This document shows positions 25,401 to 33,766 of a stretch of 64,000 nucleotides of DNA, in pieces. The stretch comes from Butyrivibrio sp. Su6 (GTDB lineage: Bacteria; Bacillota; Clostridia; Lachnospirales; Lachnospiraceae), in contig NZ_FNUR01000002.1 of NCBI RefSeq assembly GCF_900108105.1, positions 310,001 through 374,000 of the forward strand, in the 5' to 3' direction. Each line of letters opens with the position of its first letter. Position 1 is the stretch's first letter. A program made the translations under genes and the position numbers. The notes beneath the pieces are model-generated. The model worked only from the letters and a program-made list of their open reading frames with translations. It was not told the origin of the DNA and did not search any database.

Positions 25401-26651
25401 ATGCGAATTCTTTATTATGACTGGGACGAATTTAATGGCGAGGATTGCAGGGATGCAATGAGAAGGCTTGGGCACCAGGTTGATGTGTTTAAGCTTGATA
25501 TGCATGGATTTGACCTGACACAGGAGATGGATGAGAAGATAAGAGGACTTGTCTGTGGAAAAAACGCAGGTGATGCTGTGGATGATGGTAGTGTCGAGGA
25601 TGAATCTGATCATCACAGTTATCATCTTCAATATGATTTACTTTTTAGTTTTGACTTTTTCCCTAACATTTCGGAGGCTTGCCAGAAATATGGTATACCG
25701 TATATCAGCTGGGTGTTTGACTGCCCGCATTATACGCTGGATTCTCATGTAACAAATAATTCCGTGAACAGGATATTTGTTTTTGATTCTTTGCTTTATA
25801 AGAGGTTAGTGGGGAAAGGTGTTTCCACAGTCAGATATTCACCATTGGGAGTTAATGATAAGAGACTATCTGAGCTTTGCCAGAAGCTTGATGAGGAGAC
25901 AGGTGGAGAGATAGTTTATGAGCATGATGTGAGCTTTCTGGGGAATCTGTATGATAATGAGTTTAATTTTTATGATCAGGTTAAGTTTCTGCCTCCGGCT
26001 TTAAAAGGCTATACTGATGCAGTAATAAAAGCGCAGGAACAGGTCTTTGGGCAGGATTTTTTTACTGAAAGTTCAATATACCCTCAGGAAAAGATAAAAG
26101 AACTTAGAGAATATATAAAGTTTGAGCAGACCGGCAAGTATGAGATTGATTATGACGGTGTTATGCTGGATATACTTAGGAAGAAAGTAACTGTAAACGA
26201 GCGTCACAACATACTGGAGCAGATGGGCAGGCAATTTGATACAGTTCTTTATACCATGCCGGGAGCCAAGCCTATTGATGGAGTCTGCAATCTTGGAGTT
26301 GCGTCTTATACTGACAAGATGCCGCGAGTATTTCATAGGAGCAAGGTAAACCTAAACATTACACTTAGATCTATTCTGGCGGGTGTTCCCCTTCGTGTTC
26401 TGGATATTATGGCAGCAGGCGGGTTTCTTATTACAAATTATCAGTCTGAGATTGCGGAGTACTTTGAAGATGGCGTGGACCTTGTTATGGCGGTCACTCC
26501 AGAGGATATGATCCAAAAGACGGCATATTATCTTAAGCATGATGATGTAAGAAAGCAGATAGCCAAAAACGGGCAAAAGAAAGTACTTGAAAATTTTGCT
26601 TATACAAAGTTGCTTCCAATGATTCTTGATGAGAATGAAACGAAAGTTTAA
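25401..26651 (+). CDS. CgeB-type glycosyltransferase (DUF3880 plus GT1-like domain)
   Basis: A 416-residue cytosolic glycosyltransferase of the CgeB/spore-coat-maturation type. The N-terminal half has MRILYYDWDEFNGED, LLFSFDFFPNISEACQ and ISWVFDCPHYTL. The C-terminal half has the acceptor-proximal block VNLNITLRSILAGVPLRVLDIMAAGGFLITN, then EYFEDGVDLV and a helical end. Three relatives lie at 31468, 55961 and 57133. The gene sits between csrA and flaG, so flagellin or a flagellar glycan is a likely target. Donor and acceptor are unknown. Confidence 0.8.
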   Translation: MRILYYDWDEFNGEDCRDAMRRLGHQVDVFKLDMHGFDLTQEMDEKIRGLVCGKNAGDAVDDGSVEDESDHHSYHLQYDLLFSFDFFPNISEACQKYGIPYISWVFDCPHYTLDSHVTNNSVNRIFVFDSLLYKRLVGKGVSTVRYSPLGVNDKRLSELCQKLDEETGGEIVYEHDVSFLGNLYDNEFNFYDQVKFLPPALKGYTDAVIKAQEQVFGQDFFTESSIYPQEKIKELREYIKFEQTGKYEIDYDGVMLDILRKKVTVNERHNILEQMGRQFDTVLYTMPGAKPIDGVCNLGVASYTDKMPRVFHRSKVNLNITLRSILAGVPLRVLDIMAAGGFLITNYQSEIAEYFEDGVDLVMAVTPEDMIQKTAYYLKHDDVRKQIAKNGQKKVLENFAYTKLLPMILDENETKV

Positions 26652-26732
26652 GAATTGGGGAATATGTAGTAAACTTGTGGGTAAGATGCAAAATATTAAT
26701 AAGCAAGATGTAAGGTGTTTGGAGGAAAAGGG

Positions 26733-27068
26733 ATGATATTAAGTAATGCGATTGATTTAGAGGATTTATGGGAGAATCATAATCATTTTTATGATGATAT
26801 GGTTAAGTTCTGTATTGATAAGAAGAAAAGACAAGTTGCCATTGATGCAGATATGCATATTGATTTAGAAAATGAGCTTTATGATGCAGGTTCTGATATC
26901 AAGGATATTTATGGCGGAAATATAATGAAAGATCCGGTGGAAGTAATTTGGGAATCTCATCCTAATATTGATAGGAATAGAGAACGAGGAATTGGCCGCG
27001 GCAGAGAGCTTACAGATCAGGCGACCATAGATGAGCTCTTTGATATTCTCAAAGAGTGGATCAAATAA
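26733..27068 (+). CDS. DUF5674-type small protein
   Basis: A 111-residue protein. The start is ATG 26733, seven bases after GGAGG; the GTG at 26715 would place the ribosome binding site inside the gene. The pattern DMVKFCIDKKKRQVAIDADMHIDLENELYDAGS, then NIMKDPVEVIWESHPNIDRNRE with a closing helix resembles DUF5674 proteins, which have no assigned function. It overlaps no other gene and is followed 21 bases later by a second small gene, so the two probably form a pair. Its codon use is AT-rich. Confidence 0.6.
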   Translation: MILSNAIDLEDLWENHNHFYDDMVKFCIDKKKRQVAIDADMHIDLENELYDAGSDIKDIYGGNIMKDPVEVIWESHPNIDRNRERGIGRGRELTDQATIDELFDILKEWIK

Positions 27069-27089
27069 TTGTTTAATGAGGATTATATT

Positions 27090-27395
27090 ATGACTTGTGA
27101 AAACTGGTATAAATTAGATATAAAAGAACAATTATCAAATATACATGGAGAAGTTAAGAGACTTATCCGTGCACGAAATAATTTTAGAAATGGAACTGCT
27201 AAAGAAGATCATTCCGATTCTTATTTGGAAAAGATAAAGAACCTGATATTTATGACATATACGGATCCCAAAAATTTTCGTAGAGAAAGAGAACTATTAG
27301 AGGAGGAAAATGAAATTCTTCGCTGGTATAACGGTGAGGTTGATGATGATTATATTATGAGATATTGGAAACAATATACAGATGCAATTAGTTAA
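27090..27395 (+). CDS. Small protein of unknown function, partner of DUF5674 gene
   Basis: A 101-residue charged, helical protein (MTCENWYKLDIKEQLSNIHGEVKRL). ATG 27090 follows GAGG by nine bases; a TTG at 27069 in frame has none. It has no signal or membrane segment. It is co-directional with, and 21 bases after, the DUF5674-type gene, and a strong terminator follows. The pair looks like a small self-contained module, possibly toxin-antitoxin-like, but I recognise no toxin motif. Confidence 0.55.
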   Translation: MTCENWYKLDIKEQLSNIHGEVKRLIRARNNFRNGTAKEDHSDSYLEKIKNLIFMTYTDPKNFRRERELLEEENEILRWYNGEVDDDYIMRYWKQYTDAIS

Positions 27396-27400
27396 AAAGA

Positions 27401-27438
27401 AAATCCTAAAATTTTTATAAATTTTAGGATTTTTTTTA
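27401..27438 (+). terminator. Terminator after the small gene pair
   Basis: AAATCCTAAAATTT pairs with AAATTTTAGGATTT across 27401-27432, followed by TTTTTTT. The stem is AT-rich but long. Confidence 0.85.
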
Positions 27439-27448
27439 TTTGATGCTA

Positions 27449-27475
27449 TAAAGATTTTGACGGGCATTCCGATAT
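27449..27475 (+). promoter_or_regulatory. Sigma-28 promoter before flaG
   Basis: TAAA (27449-27452), 15 bases, TCCGATAT (27468-27475). It starts the flaG-fliD-fliS-fliT-like unit. Confidence 0.85.
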
Positions 27476-27565
27476 AGAGGATAAGAAATGCTATATAAAC
27501 CAATAACGGGATGTAACGTTTATGATAAGGCAGGTTCCTTGTTCAGACACGGAGGTATATGAATT

Positions 27566-28045
27566 ATGGGAATGGAAGCAATTAATGGCTTTTCGCCTCT
27601 TGTTCAGCAGGCACAGCCACAGGTAAGAACACAGGTACAGGAGCAGAGTCAGTCTCAGTCTGAAATTGCAAATGCAGAAGCAGCTGGCACTACTCAAAAC
27701 GTGGATTTAAAGGTTGAAAACGCGGATAATGCGTCCGGGTCTAATGGTGGTGCTCAGGGTGGCGCGCAAAATTATACTGAAGGACAGAATAGGCTTGAAG
27801 CTACTGAAGAGCAGATTCAGGCTGATAACGAAAAAGTCAAAAAGGCTATCTCTGAGATGACAAAGAATGTCAGATCCAATGCGGAGGCTGTTTTTGGAAT
27901 CCACGAAAAGACAAACCGCGTAACCATCAAGATGGTTGATAAGGAGACAAAGAAAGTCATCAAGGAGTTCCCACCGGATGAAACGCTTGATATGATTGCC
28001 AAAGTGTGGGAAATTGCCGGCATTATGGTGGATGAGAAGAGATAA
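27566..28045 (+). CDS. flaG: FlaG family protein
   Basis: A 159-residue FlaG. The C-terminal 80 residues carry the family core (VFGIHEKTNRVTIKMVDKETKKVIKEFPPDETLDMIAKVWEIAG shown in parts: RVTIKMVD, KEFPPDE, AKVWEIAGI). The N-terminal half is a Gln/Ser/Gly-rich linker. FlaG affects filament length and is normally next to fliD, as here. GGAGG precedes ATG 27566. Confidence 0.85.
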   Translation: MGMEAINGFSPLVQQAQPQVRTQVQEQSQSQSEIANAEAAGTTQNVDLKVENADNASGSNGGAQGGAQNYTEGQNRLEATEEQIQADNEKVKKAISEMTKNVRSNAEAVFGIHEKTNRVTIKMVDKETKKVIKEFPPDETLDMIAKVWEIAGIMVDEKR

Positions 28046-28104
28046 AGACAAATTGACATGGAAGTCAATGTAACACGCTCATGGATTGAGAAAGGAGAAT
28101 GCTT

Positions 28105-29640
28105 ATGCCTATCAGAATAACAGGAATGAACTCGGGTCTTGATACTGAAAGTATCATAACCGCGCTGACACAGACCAAGCAGGATAGACTTGATACAGCA
28201 AAAGGTAATCAGAAGAAGCTTACCTGGAAACAGGATAAATGGAAAGAACTAAATAAAAAGGTTGTTTCTTTTTACAATGGTGCTCTTAGTAATATGAGAT
28301 TCTCCTCTGCATACACAAAGAAGACAACAACTGTTTCAAATAATAATGCCGCTACAGTTATTACAGGTGAAAATGCCATGGAGGCAACTCAGTCACTTGA
28401 GATAACAAAGCTTGCAAAATCTGCTTATTTAACAGGTAAAGAAGTTACAGTAGGAGATAGCAATACTAAAGCTACTAAAGAGACCAAGGTCAAGGATTTG
28501 GGGTTGTCGGCGGGCGATGAGATCAAATTCACAATTGGTGGTAATAGTGCCGACGTGCTGTCTGTATCCATAGAAGATGGAGATACAATTGATAGTGTAC
28601 TTTCTAAATTAAAAAGTGCTACTTCGACTAATGGAACCAGTCTCAATTTTAATTATGATGAGAATAACGGAAGATTTTATGTATCTTCCAAGTCAGCAGG
28701 TGCTGCGGCTTCTTTTGCTATAGATGAAAGTGCCAGCGAAGCTATGAGTAAACTTGGCCTCGCTGTAAAAAAGGATGGATCAAACTACATTGCCGGTTCA
28801 AGTGCTGAGATTGTTCTTAACGGTGAAACATATACATCAGACAGCAATACATTCGAGATAAATGGTCTTACGATCACGGCTAATGAAGTTACAGACAGTC
28901 CAATAACTCTTACAACAAAACAGGACACTAGTGGCATTTATGATAACATCAAGAAAATGCTTAAAGAGTACAATGATCTGATGAAGGAATTTGCGACTCT
29001 TTATAATGCAGATAAAGCCAGCAGCTATAAGATGCTCACTGATGATCAGAAAGAGGCTATGTCTGATACTGAAGTTGAAGAGTGGGAAAATAAGATTAAG
29101 AGCGGTCTTCTTAGCGGCGATGATACAATAGCAACTGTAAGAAATGCCATGCGAGACATTATGAGCTCTGGTATTGATGTTAAGCTTAAGGATGGTACAG
29201 TAAAGAACTTATCATTGTCATCTTTTGGCATATCAACAGGAAGCTATTTCTCCACGGAAGAGAATGAAAGAGATGCCCTTCATATTGACGGAGATCCGGA
29301 TGACTCGTCAACAAGTGGCAATACGGATCTCTTAAAAAGCATGATTTCTACAGACCCTGATGCTGTAATGAATTTCTTCTCAGATCTATCCAAATCATTA
29401 TATGGAAAATTATCAGATTTGATGAAAGGAACAGAATACAGCAGTTCATTTACAATTTATGAAGACAAGCTTATGGCATCTCAGTATAGTGCGTATAATA
29501 CTAAGATATCTGACGCTCAGGATGCACTTACAGCAGCTCAAGACAAACTTTATAAAAAGTTTTCTACTATGGAAACAGCTTTATCAAAGATAAATTCATC
29601 AAGCAGTTCACTTTCAGGTTTTTTTAATAGTGGAAGCTAA
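28105..29640 (+). CDS. fliD: Flagellar filament cap protein
   Basis: A 511-residue FliD (HAP2), which caps the filament and helps flagellin fold at the tip. It begins MPIRITGMNSGLDTESII, the conserved FliD start, and has the central AQTSLEITKLA-like block (ATQSLEITKLA) near residue 95 and a coiled-coil end. ATG 28105 is seven bases after AGGAG; ATG 28099 is one base after it and unlikely. fliS follows 39 bases later. Confidence 0.93.
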   Translation: MPIRITGMNSGLDTESIITALTQTKQDRLDTAKGNQKKLTWKQDKWKELNKKVVSFYNGALSNMRFSSAYTKKTTTVSNNNAATVITGENAMEATQSLEITKLAKSAYLTGKEVTVGDSNTKATKETKVKDLGLSAGDEIKFTIGGNSADVLSVSIEDGDTIDSVLSKLKSATSTNGTSLNFNYDENNGRFYVSSKSAGAAASFAIDESASEAMSKLGLAVKKDGSNYIAGSSAEIVLNGETYTSDSNTFEINGLTITANEVTDSPITLTTKQDTSGIYDNIKKMLKEYNDLMKEFATLYNADKASSYKMLTDDQKEAMSDTEVEEWENKIKSGLLSGDDTIATVRNAMRDIMSSGIDVKLKDGTVKNLSLSSFGISTGSYFSTEENERDALHIDGDPDDSSTSGNTDLLKSMISTDPDAVMNFFSDLSKSLYGKLSDLMKGTEYSSSFTIYEDKLMASQYSAYNTKISDAQDALTAAQDKLYKKFSTMETALSKINSSSSSLSGFFNSGS

Positions 29641-29679
29641 CCTAACATAAATAATAAATAAGATTGCGAGGGAGCGTAT

Positions 29680-30081
29680 ATGCCAGTATTCACAACTCAA
29701 CAAAAAGCGTATGCACAGTATAAAAACAATAAGGTAATGTCTGCGTCTGCACCGGAATTGACACTTATGCTTTATGACGGAGCTATAAAGTTTTTAAATG
29801 TTGCAGACTATGCAATTGAGAAAAAAGATCTTGAAAAGGCTAATACAAATATCATTAAAACGGAAAAAATAATTGATTATCTAAGAAACACACTCGATAT
29901 GAAATATCCTGTTGCACAGGATTTTGAAAACATGTACTCTTATATTGCAAGGAGACTTGTTGAGGCAAATATTGGTAAAGACAGGGAAATAGTTGCTGAA
30001 GTTAACAGACATATGCATGCAATTCGTGATAACTGGATTGAGGTTATGAAGGCAAATCATGTTTATGTGAAAGATGCGTGA
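29680..30081 (+). CDS. fliS: Flagellin export chaperone FliS
   Basis: A 133-residue helical protein with the FliS signature YKNNKVMSASAPELTLMLYDGAIKFL. It binds the flagellin C-terminus and keeps it unassembled before export. A GAGGGAG ribosome binding site precedes ATG 29680. Confidence 0.95.
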   Translation: MPVFTTQQKAYAQYKNNKVMSASAPELTLMLYDGAIKFLNVADYAIEKKDLEKANTNIIKTEKIIDYLRNTLDMKYPVAQDFENMYSYIARRLVEANIGKDREIVAEVNRHMHAIRDNWIEVMKANHVYVKDA

Positions 30082-30111
30082 AACCAGTATCACTTGCAGA
30101 GGGGGTAAATA

Positions 30112-30591
30112 ATGTTATCTGCCAGTCTTGATATGCTAGAGGAAAGTTTGCTAAAGAAAATCGAGGTAATGAAAAAGATTGAGGAAGAGAATGAAAAACA
30201 GAAAAATCTTCTAAGCAATCCTGATGAAGTTGATGAAGTGGCGTTTGACAAGATACTTGATGACAAAGGCGAACTTATAGATCAGCTCCTTAAACTTGAT
30301 GATGGCTTTCAAACTCTTTTCGATAGAGTTAAGGAAGAGGTTGGACAAAATAAAGATAGTTTTAAAGAACAGATAAAAAGGATGCAAGAACTGATTCAGG
30401 AGATAACCGGTAGAAGTGCTTCCATAGAAGCTACTGAACATCGCAATAAAAAGCTTGCTGAAGAGTATTTTAGCGCTGCTAGACAGAAGATGAATTTTTC
30501 AAGACAAACCTCTGCAGCGGCCTTTAACTATTACAGAACGATGAACAATTTTAAAGACATTCCTCCACAATTTTTAGATAACAAAAATTAA
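30112..30591 (+). CDS. FliT/FlgN-like flagellar export chaperone
   Basis: A 159-residue, almost wholly helical, charged protein that starts 30 bases after fliS and ends the unit. Coiled-coil heptads run through about residues 5-125. Position and length suit FliT, the FliD chaperone, but FliT sequences diverge widely and no strict motif is visible. A terminator follows at once. Confidence 0.6.
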   Translation: MLSASLDMLEESLLKKIEVMKKIEEENEKQKNLLSNPDEVDEVAFDKILDDKGELIDQLLKLDDGFQTLFDRVKEEVGQNKDSFKEQIKRMQELIQEITGRSASIEATEHRNKKLAEEYFSAARQKMNFSRQTSAAAFNYYRTMNNFKDIPPQFLDNKN

Positions 30592-30593
30592 AA

Positions 30594-30618
30594 AGAGAGC
30601 CAAGGGCTCTCTTTTTTT
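30594..30618 (+). terminator. Terminator of the flaG-fliD-fliS unit
   Basis: AGAGAGCC (30594-30601) pairs with GGCTCTCT (30605-30612), 3-base loop, then TTTTTT. Confidence 0.92.
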
Positions 30619-30645
30619 GGTAGAATTATATTAAGGGGGCAAAAT

Positions 30646-31455
30646 ATGAGAATAAGTGTGATCATTCCAACCTACAATAGGGCAGACAAAATTGAAAAAT
30701 CTATCGAAAGTGTTTTCTCACAGGAAGGTGATGGGGAACTATTTGAGATAACTGAATTATTGGTAATGGATGATTGTTCTACTGATAATACGAAAGATGT
30801 GATCGTAAAACTCAAAGAAAAATACCCTAAGCTTTCTTACTATAAAATGGAAGTTAATGGCGGTGCAGCAAAAGCACGTAATTATGCCATTAAGAATCTT
30901 ATAAAGACAGAATGGGCAGCCCTACAAGACAGTGATGATATATGGGATTTGGATAAATTGAAGGAAATGAGTACATATATCGAAAAAAAACCGGATGCCT
31001 GGTTATATTCCCATTGGTATACTGCTTTGACAAAAGAAAATGGTGAAGTTCAAGTCGGTATAGATGAGAGAGAAGACTATTTAGAAGAACTTGCTCTAAG
31101 AAATTTTATTGGATCCCCAACTATTTTAGTGAATAAGAAAGCTTTTTGTGATGTAGGTGGATTTGATGAAAACATAAAGGCATTAGAAGATTGGGAGTTT
31201 TTGATAAGATTTGCTTACAGGTATAAGATCCGGGTTATACCAAAATCTCTTATGAAAGTAGATCTTATAAGTGAGGGCATGTCGTCGGATATAGGAAAGT
31301 ATTATGATGCAAGGTGTTACATTATTGCTAAGAATAAAGATATTTTACTGGAAAGAAAAATATTTGATAAGGCAGTCGAAAGTCTGCTTTTAAGCGCAAA
31401 AAAGAACGGAGTTTTAGAAAACGTAGGGAATATTCTTTCAACATATCTAAAGTGA
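30646..31455 (+). CDS. GT2 family glycosyltransferase
   Basis: A 269-residue GT-A fold enzyme: SVIIPTYNRADKIEKSIESVFSQE at the start, MDDCSTDNT near residue 44, NGGAAKARNYA near 73 and the DxD-type QDSDDIWD near 93, then GGFDENIKALEDWEFLIR near 175 (the catalytic ED block). It is soluble and complete. It stands between the fliS unit and flagellin 1, with a CgeB-type gene 12 bases downstream, so flagellin or filament glycosylation is the likely role. Confidence 0.9.
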   Translation: MRISVIIPTYNRADKIEKSIESVFSQEGDGELFEITELLVMDDCSTDNTKDVIVKLKEKYPKLSYYKMEVNGGAAKARNYAIKNLIKTEWAALQDSDDIWDLDKLKEMSTYIEKKPDAWLYSHWYTALTKENGEVQVGIDEREDYLEELALRNFIGSPTILVNKKAFCDVGGFDENIKALEDWEFLIRFAYRYKIRVIPKSLMKVDLISEGMSSDIGKYYDARCYIIAKNKDILLERKIFDKAVESLLLSAKKNGVLENVGNILSTYLK

Positions 31456-31467
31456 TGGGGTTGCCTG

Positions 31468-32646
31468 ATGAATATGATTTTTTATAGATATAACAGTGTG
31501 TGTGAGCCTGATTATATTGATGCTTTCAAGGGTATGGGGATAAATGTAATTGAAGATGATGACGGAATGGATAATTCTTTGAATATATCATCGAAGATAC
31601 ATAAAATTGGAGAGCTTATTGCAGATTACGCTCCGTTATTTATTTTTTCGATTAATTATTTTCCTTTTATTTCTATAATCTGTGACAAGCTTGGAGTTAT
31701 ATATATGGCAGAAACAGTAGATTGCCCTGTTTTTGAGATATATCACAACAGCATAAGAAATAAGAACAACAGGTTATTTCTCTTTGATTATGCACAGTAT
31801 TTATCAATAAAGGATTATAACTCAGAAGGGACTTTTTATCTTCCTTTGGGATCTCCGATTGAGAGGAACTCAAGGCTATTAGGAGATGAAAATACCTATC
31901 TGTACGACATATCCTTTATTGGATCTCTATACAATGAAAAAGATCCATTTTTAAGCCTGAAAATAAGATCTGATAAAAAAATGAACTTAACTGATCTTAT
32001 GGAAAAGCAGATTCAGAATTCTTCATTTGGAATAGATTATATTAATTCAAATCTTAGATTAGAGGATATTGAAGATGTAAACTTTAAGGAGTCATTGTTT
32101 GATAACGCAGATATGGTAATAAATTTGGATCAGTCTGTTTTCATCAATAATTATCTTACATATCATATGGCATATTTGGAACGAACGAAAATATTAAATT
32201 CTCTAGCATCAGAAATGGGGGAGGGAGTAGTACATCTTTTTACAAGAAGCAGTACTGATAGGATTGATCCAAGGATTGTAAAGCATGATGGAGTTAAGAC
32301 TCTTACAGAGATGCCATTTGTATTTAGACAAAGCAAGATAAATATAAATACTACAATGCGATCAATACAAACTGGAATTCCGCAAAGAGTATGGGATATA
32401 CTATCCTGCAGAGGGTTTGTTTTAACAAATTACCAGCCAGAGATAGAGGAGTATTTTGAAATAGGAAAGCATATAGAAACCTATGAAAATGAGGAGGAAT
32501 TAAGGGAAAAAGTAAAATATTATCTTGAACATGATGATGAAAGAGAAAAAATAGCAAGGCTGGGATTTGAAGAGGTCAGACAAAAACATACAATAATTAT
32601 GAGGACTATTAGTATGATAAAGGCGGTGACATCATTTATCGGCTAA
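31468..32646 (+). CDS. CgeB-type glycosyltransferase
   Basis: A 392-residue relative of the 25401 gene: FIFSINYFPFISIICDKLG, LFDYAQY, then ININTTMRSIQTGIPQRVWDILSCRGFVLTNYQPEIEEYFEIG near residue 290. The DUF3880-like half and the GT1-like C-terminal half are both present. AT-rich codon use differs a little from the flagellar genes around it. It pairs with the GT2 gene upstream and ends before the flagellin promoter. Confidence 0.78.
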   Translation: MNMIFYRYNSVCEPDYIDAFKGMGINVIEDDDGMDNSLNISSKIHKIGELIADYAPLFIFSINYFPFISIICDKLGVIYMAETVDCPVFEIYHNSIRNKNNRLFLFDYAQYLSIKDYNSEGTFYLPLGSPIERNSRLLGDENTYLYDISFIGSLYNEKDPFLSLKIRSDKKMNLTDLMEKQIQNSSFGIDYINSNLRLEDIEDVNFKESLFDNADMVINLDQSVFINNYLTYHMAYLERTKILNSLASEMGEGVVHLFTRSSTDRIDPRIVKHDGVKTLTEMPFVFRQSKININTTMRSIQTGIPQRVWDILSCRGFVLTNYQPEIEEYFEIGKHIETYENEEELREKVKYYLEHDDEREKIARLGFEEVRQKHTIIMRTISMIKAVTSFIG

Positions 32647-32722
32647 TAAGTCTAAAAAATTAATACCACAAAAATAATTTTTCATATTTTTCAAAAAATA
32701 TAAAAAATTATTTCAAAAAGGG

Positions 32723-32749
32723 TTAAGAAAGTTGATTCATGGCCGATAT
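32723..32749 (+). promoter_or_regulatory. Sigma-28 promoter of flagellin 1
   Basis: TTAA (32723-32726), 15 bases, GCCGATAT (32742-32749). The -10 octamer fits the consensus best among the sites in this window. Confidence 0.8.
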
Positions 32750-32771
32750 TAGTAGTGAAAGTTAAAATAAA

Positions 32772-32853
32772 GCAGCCATGGAAGGGACTCCGCGAAAGCT
32801 GCACAAGTGAAAAGATGGAAAGGCAGCAGGGAAGCGGGCCCCGTTCATGGAGG
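32772..32853 (+). promoter_or_regulatory. Flagellin 1 leader with GGA motifs
   Basis: GCAGC (32772-32776) can pair with GCTGC (32798-32802) around a loop with GGA, and CATGGAGG (32847-32853) places a GGA on the ribosome binding site. Both are the kind of site CsrA uses. Weaker than the hairpin in the flagellin 2 leader. Confidence 0.4.
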
Positions 32854-32861
32854 ATTATAAT

Positions 32862-33680
32862 ATGGTAGTACAACACAACATTACTGCAATGAACGCAAAC
32901 AGACAGCTTGGAATCACAACTGATGTCCAGGCTAAATCTAGTGAGAAACTTTCATCTGGATATAAGATCAACAGAGCAGCAGATGATGCAGCTGGTCTTG
33001 CGATTTCTGAAAAAATGAGAAGACAGGTTCGTGGTCTTACTCAGGCATCAGCTAACGCGCAAGATGGAATTTCTACTGTGCAGACAGCAGAAGGAGCACT
33101 TAATGAAGTTCATGATATGCTCCAAAGAATGAATGAACTTGCAGTAAAAGCAGCAAATGATACTTTGCAGTCATCCGACCGTCAGTACATCAAATCAGAG
33201 ATTGATGCTCTTGCATCAGAAATTACCAGAACTGCATCCGCTACACAGTTCAATAATCAGAATTTGTTAGACGGAACATTCACAAATAAGAATCTTCAGG
33301 TTGGTGCCGAAACAAGTTCTCAGAGCCAGATCAATATCTGTATTGAGGAAATGTCAGCGACTCATATTGGAGTTAATCAACTTGAAGTCAGCACTCATGA
33401 TGTTGCCAAATCAGCGCTTGGTTCAATTAAGTCCGCACTTGAGTCTGTTTCCAAGCAAAGATCTGATCTTGGTGCTATTCAGAACAGACTTGAACATACA
33501 ATTAAGAATCTTGATAATGTAGTTGAAAATACGCAGGCAGCTGAATCACTTATTCGTGATACAGATATGGCAGAGGAAATGGTTAGATATTCTAACAACA
33601 ACATCCTGGCACAGGCTGGACAGTCAATGCTTGCTCAAGCTAACCAAACCAATCAGGGTGTTCTTTCACTGCTTCAGTAA
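32862..33680 (+). CDS. Flagellin 1, short type
   Basis: A 272-residue flagellin with only the conserved D0/D1 ends joined by a short loop: MVVQHNITAMNANRQLG, SGYKINRAADDAAGLAISEKMRRQVRGL, and the C-terminal NNILAQAGQSMLAQANQ. No variable D2/D3 domain is present. The ATG at 32862 follows GGAGG by eight bases; upstream in-frame ATG at 32847 covers that site. A terminator follows at 33699. It is about 85 percent alike, by eye, to flagellin 2. Confidence 0.95.
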   Translation: MVVQHNITAMNANRQLGITTDVQAKSSEKLSSGYKINRAADDAAGLAISEKMRRQVRGLTQASANAQDGISTVQTAEGALNEVHDMLQRMNELAVKAANDTLQSSDRQYIKSEIDALASEITRTASATQFNNQNLLDGTFTNKNLQVGAETSSQSQINICIEEMSATHIGVNQLEVSTHDVAKSALGSIKSALESVSKQRSDLGAIQNRLEHTIKNLDNVVENTQAAESLIRDTDMAEEMVRYSNNNILAQAGQSMLAQANQTNQGVLSLLQ

Positions 33681-33698
33681 TACCGGCATTGATATAGG

Positions 33699-33734
33699 AG
33701 CCAGTGGAGATGATGTTTCTCCGCTGGCTTTTTT
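33699..33734 (+). terminator. Terminator after flagellin 1
   Basis: AGCCAGTGGAGA (33699-33710) pairs with TCTCCGCTGGCT (33718-33729), one T-G, 7-base loop, then a run of T. Confidence 0.92.
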
Positions 33735-33766
33735 GATATTAGTAAAATGTTTAATTTGGAGGGCAC

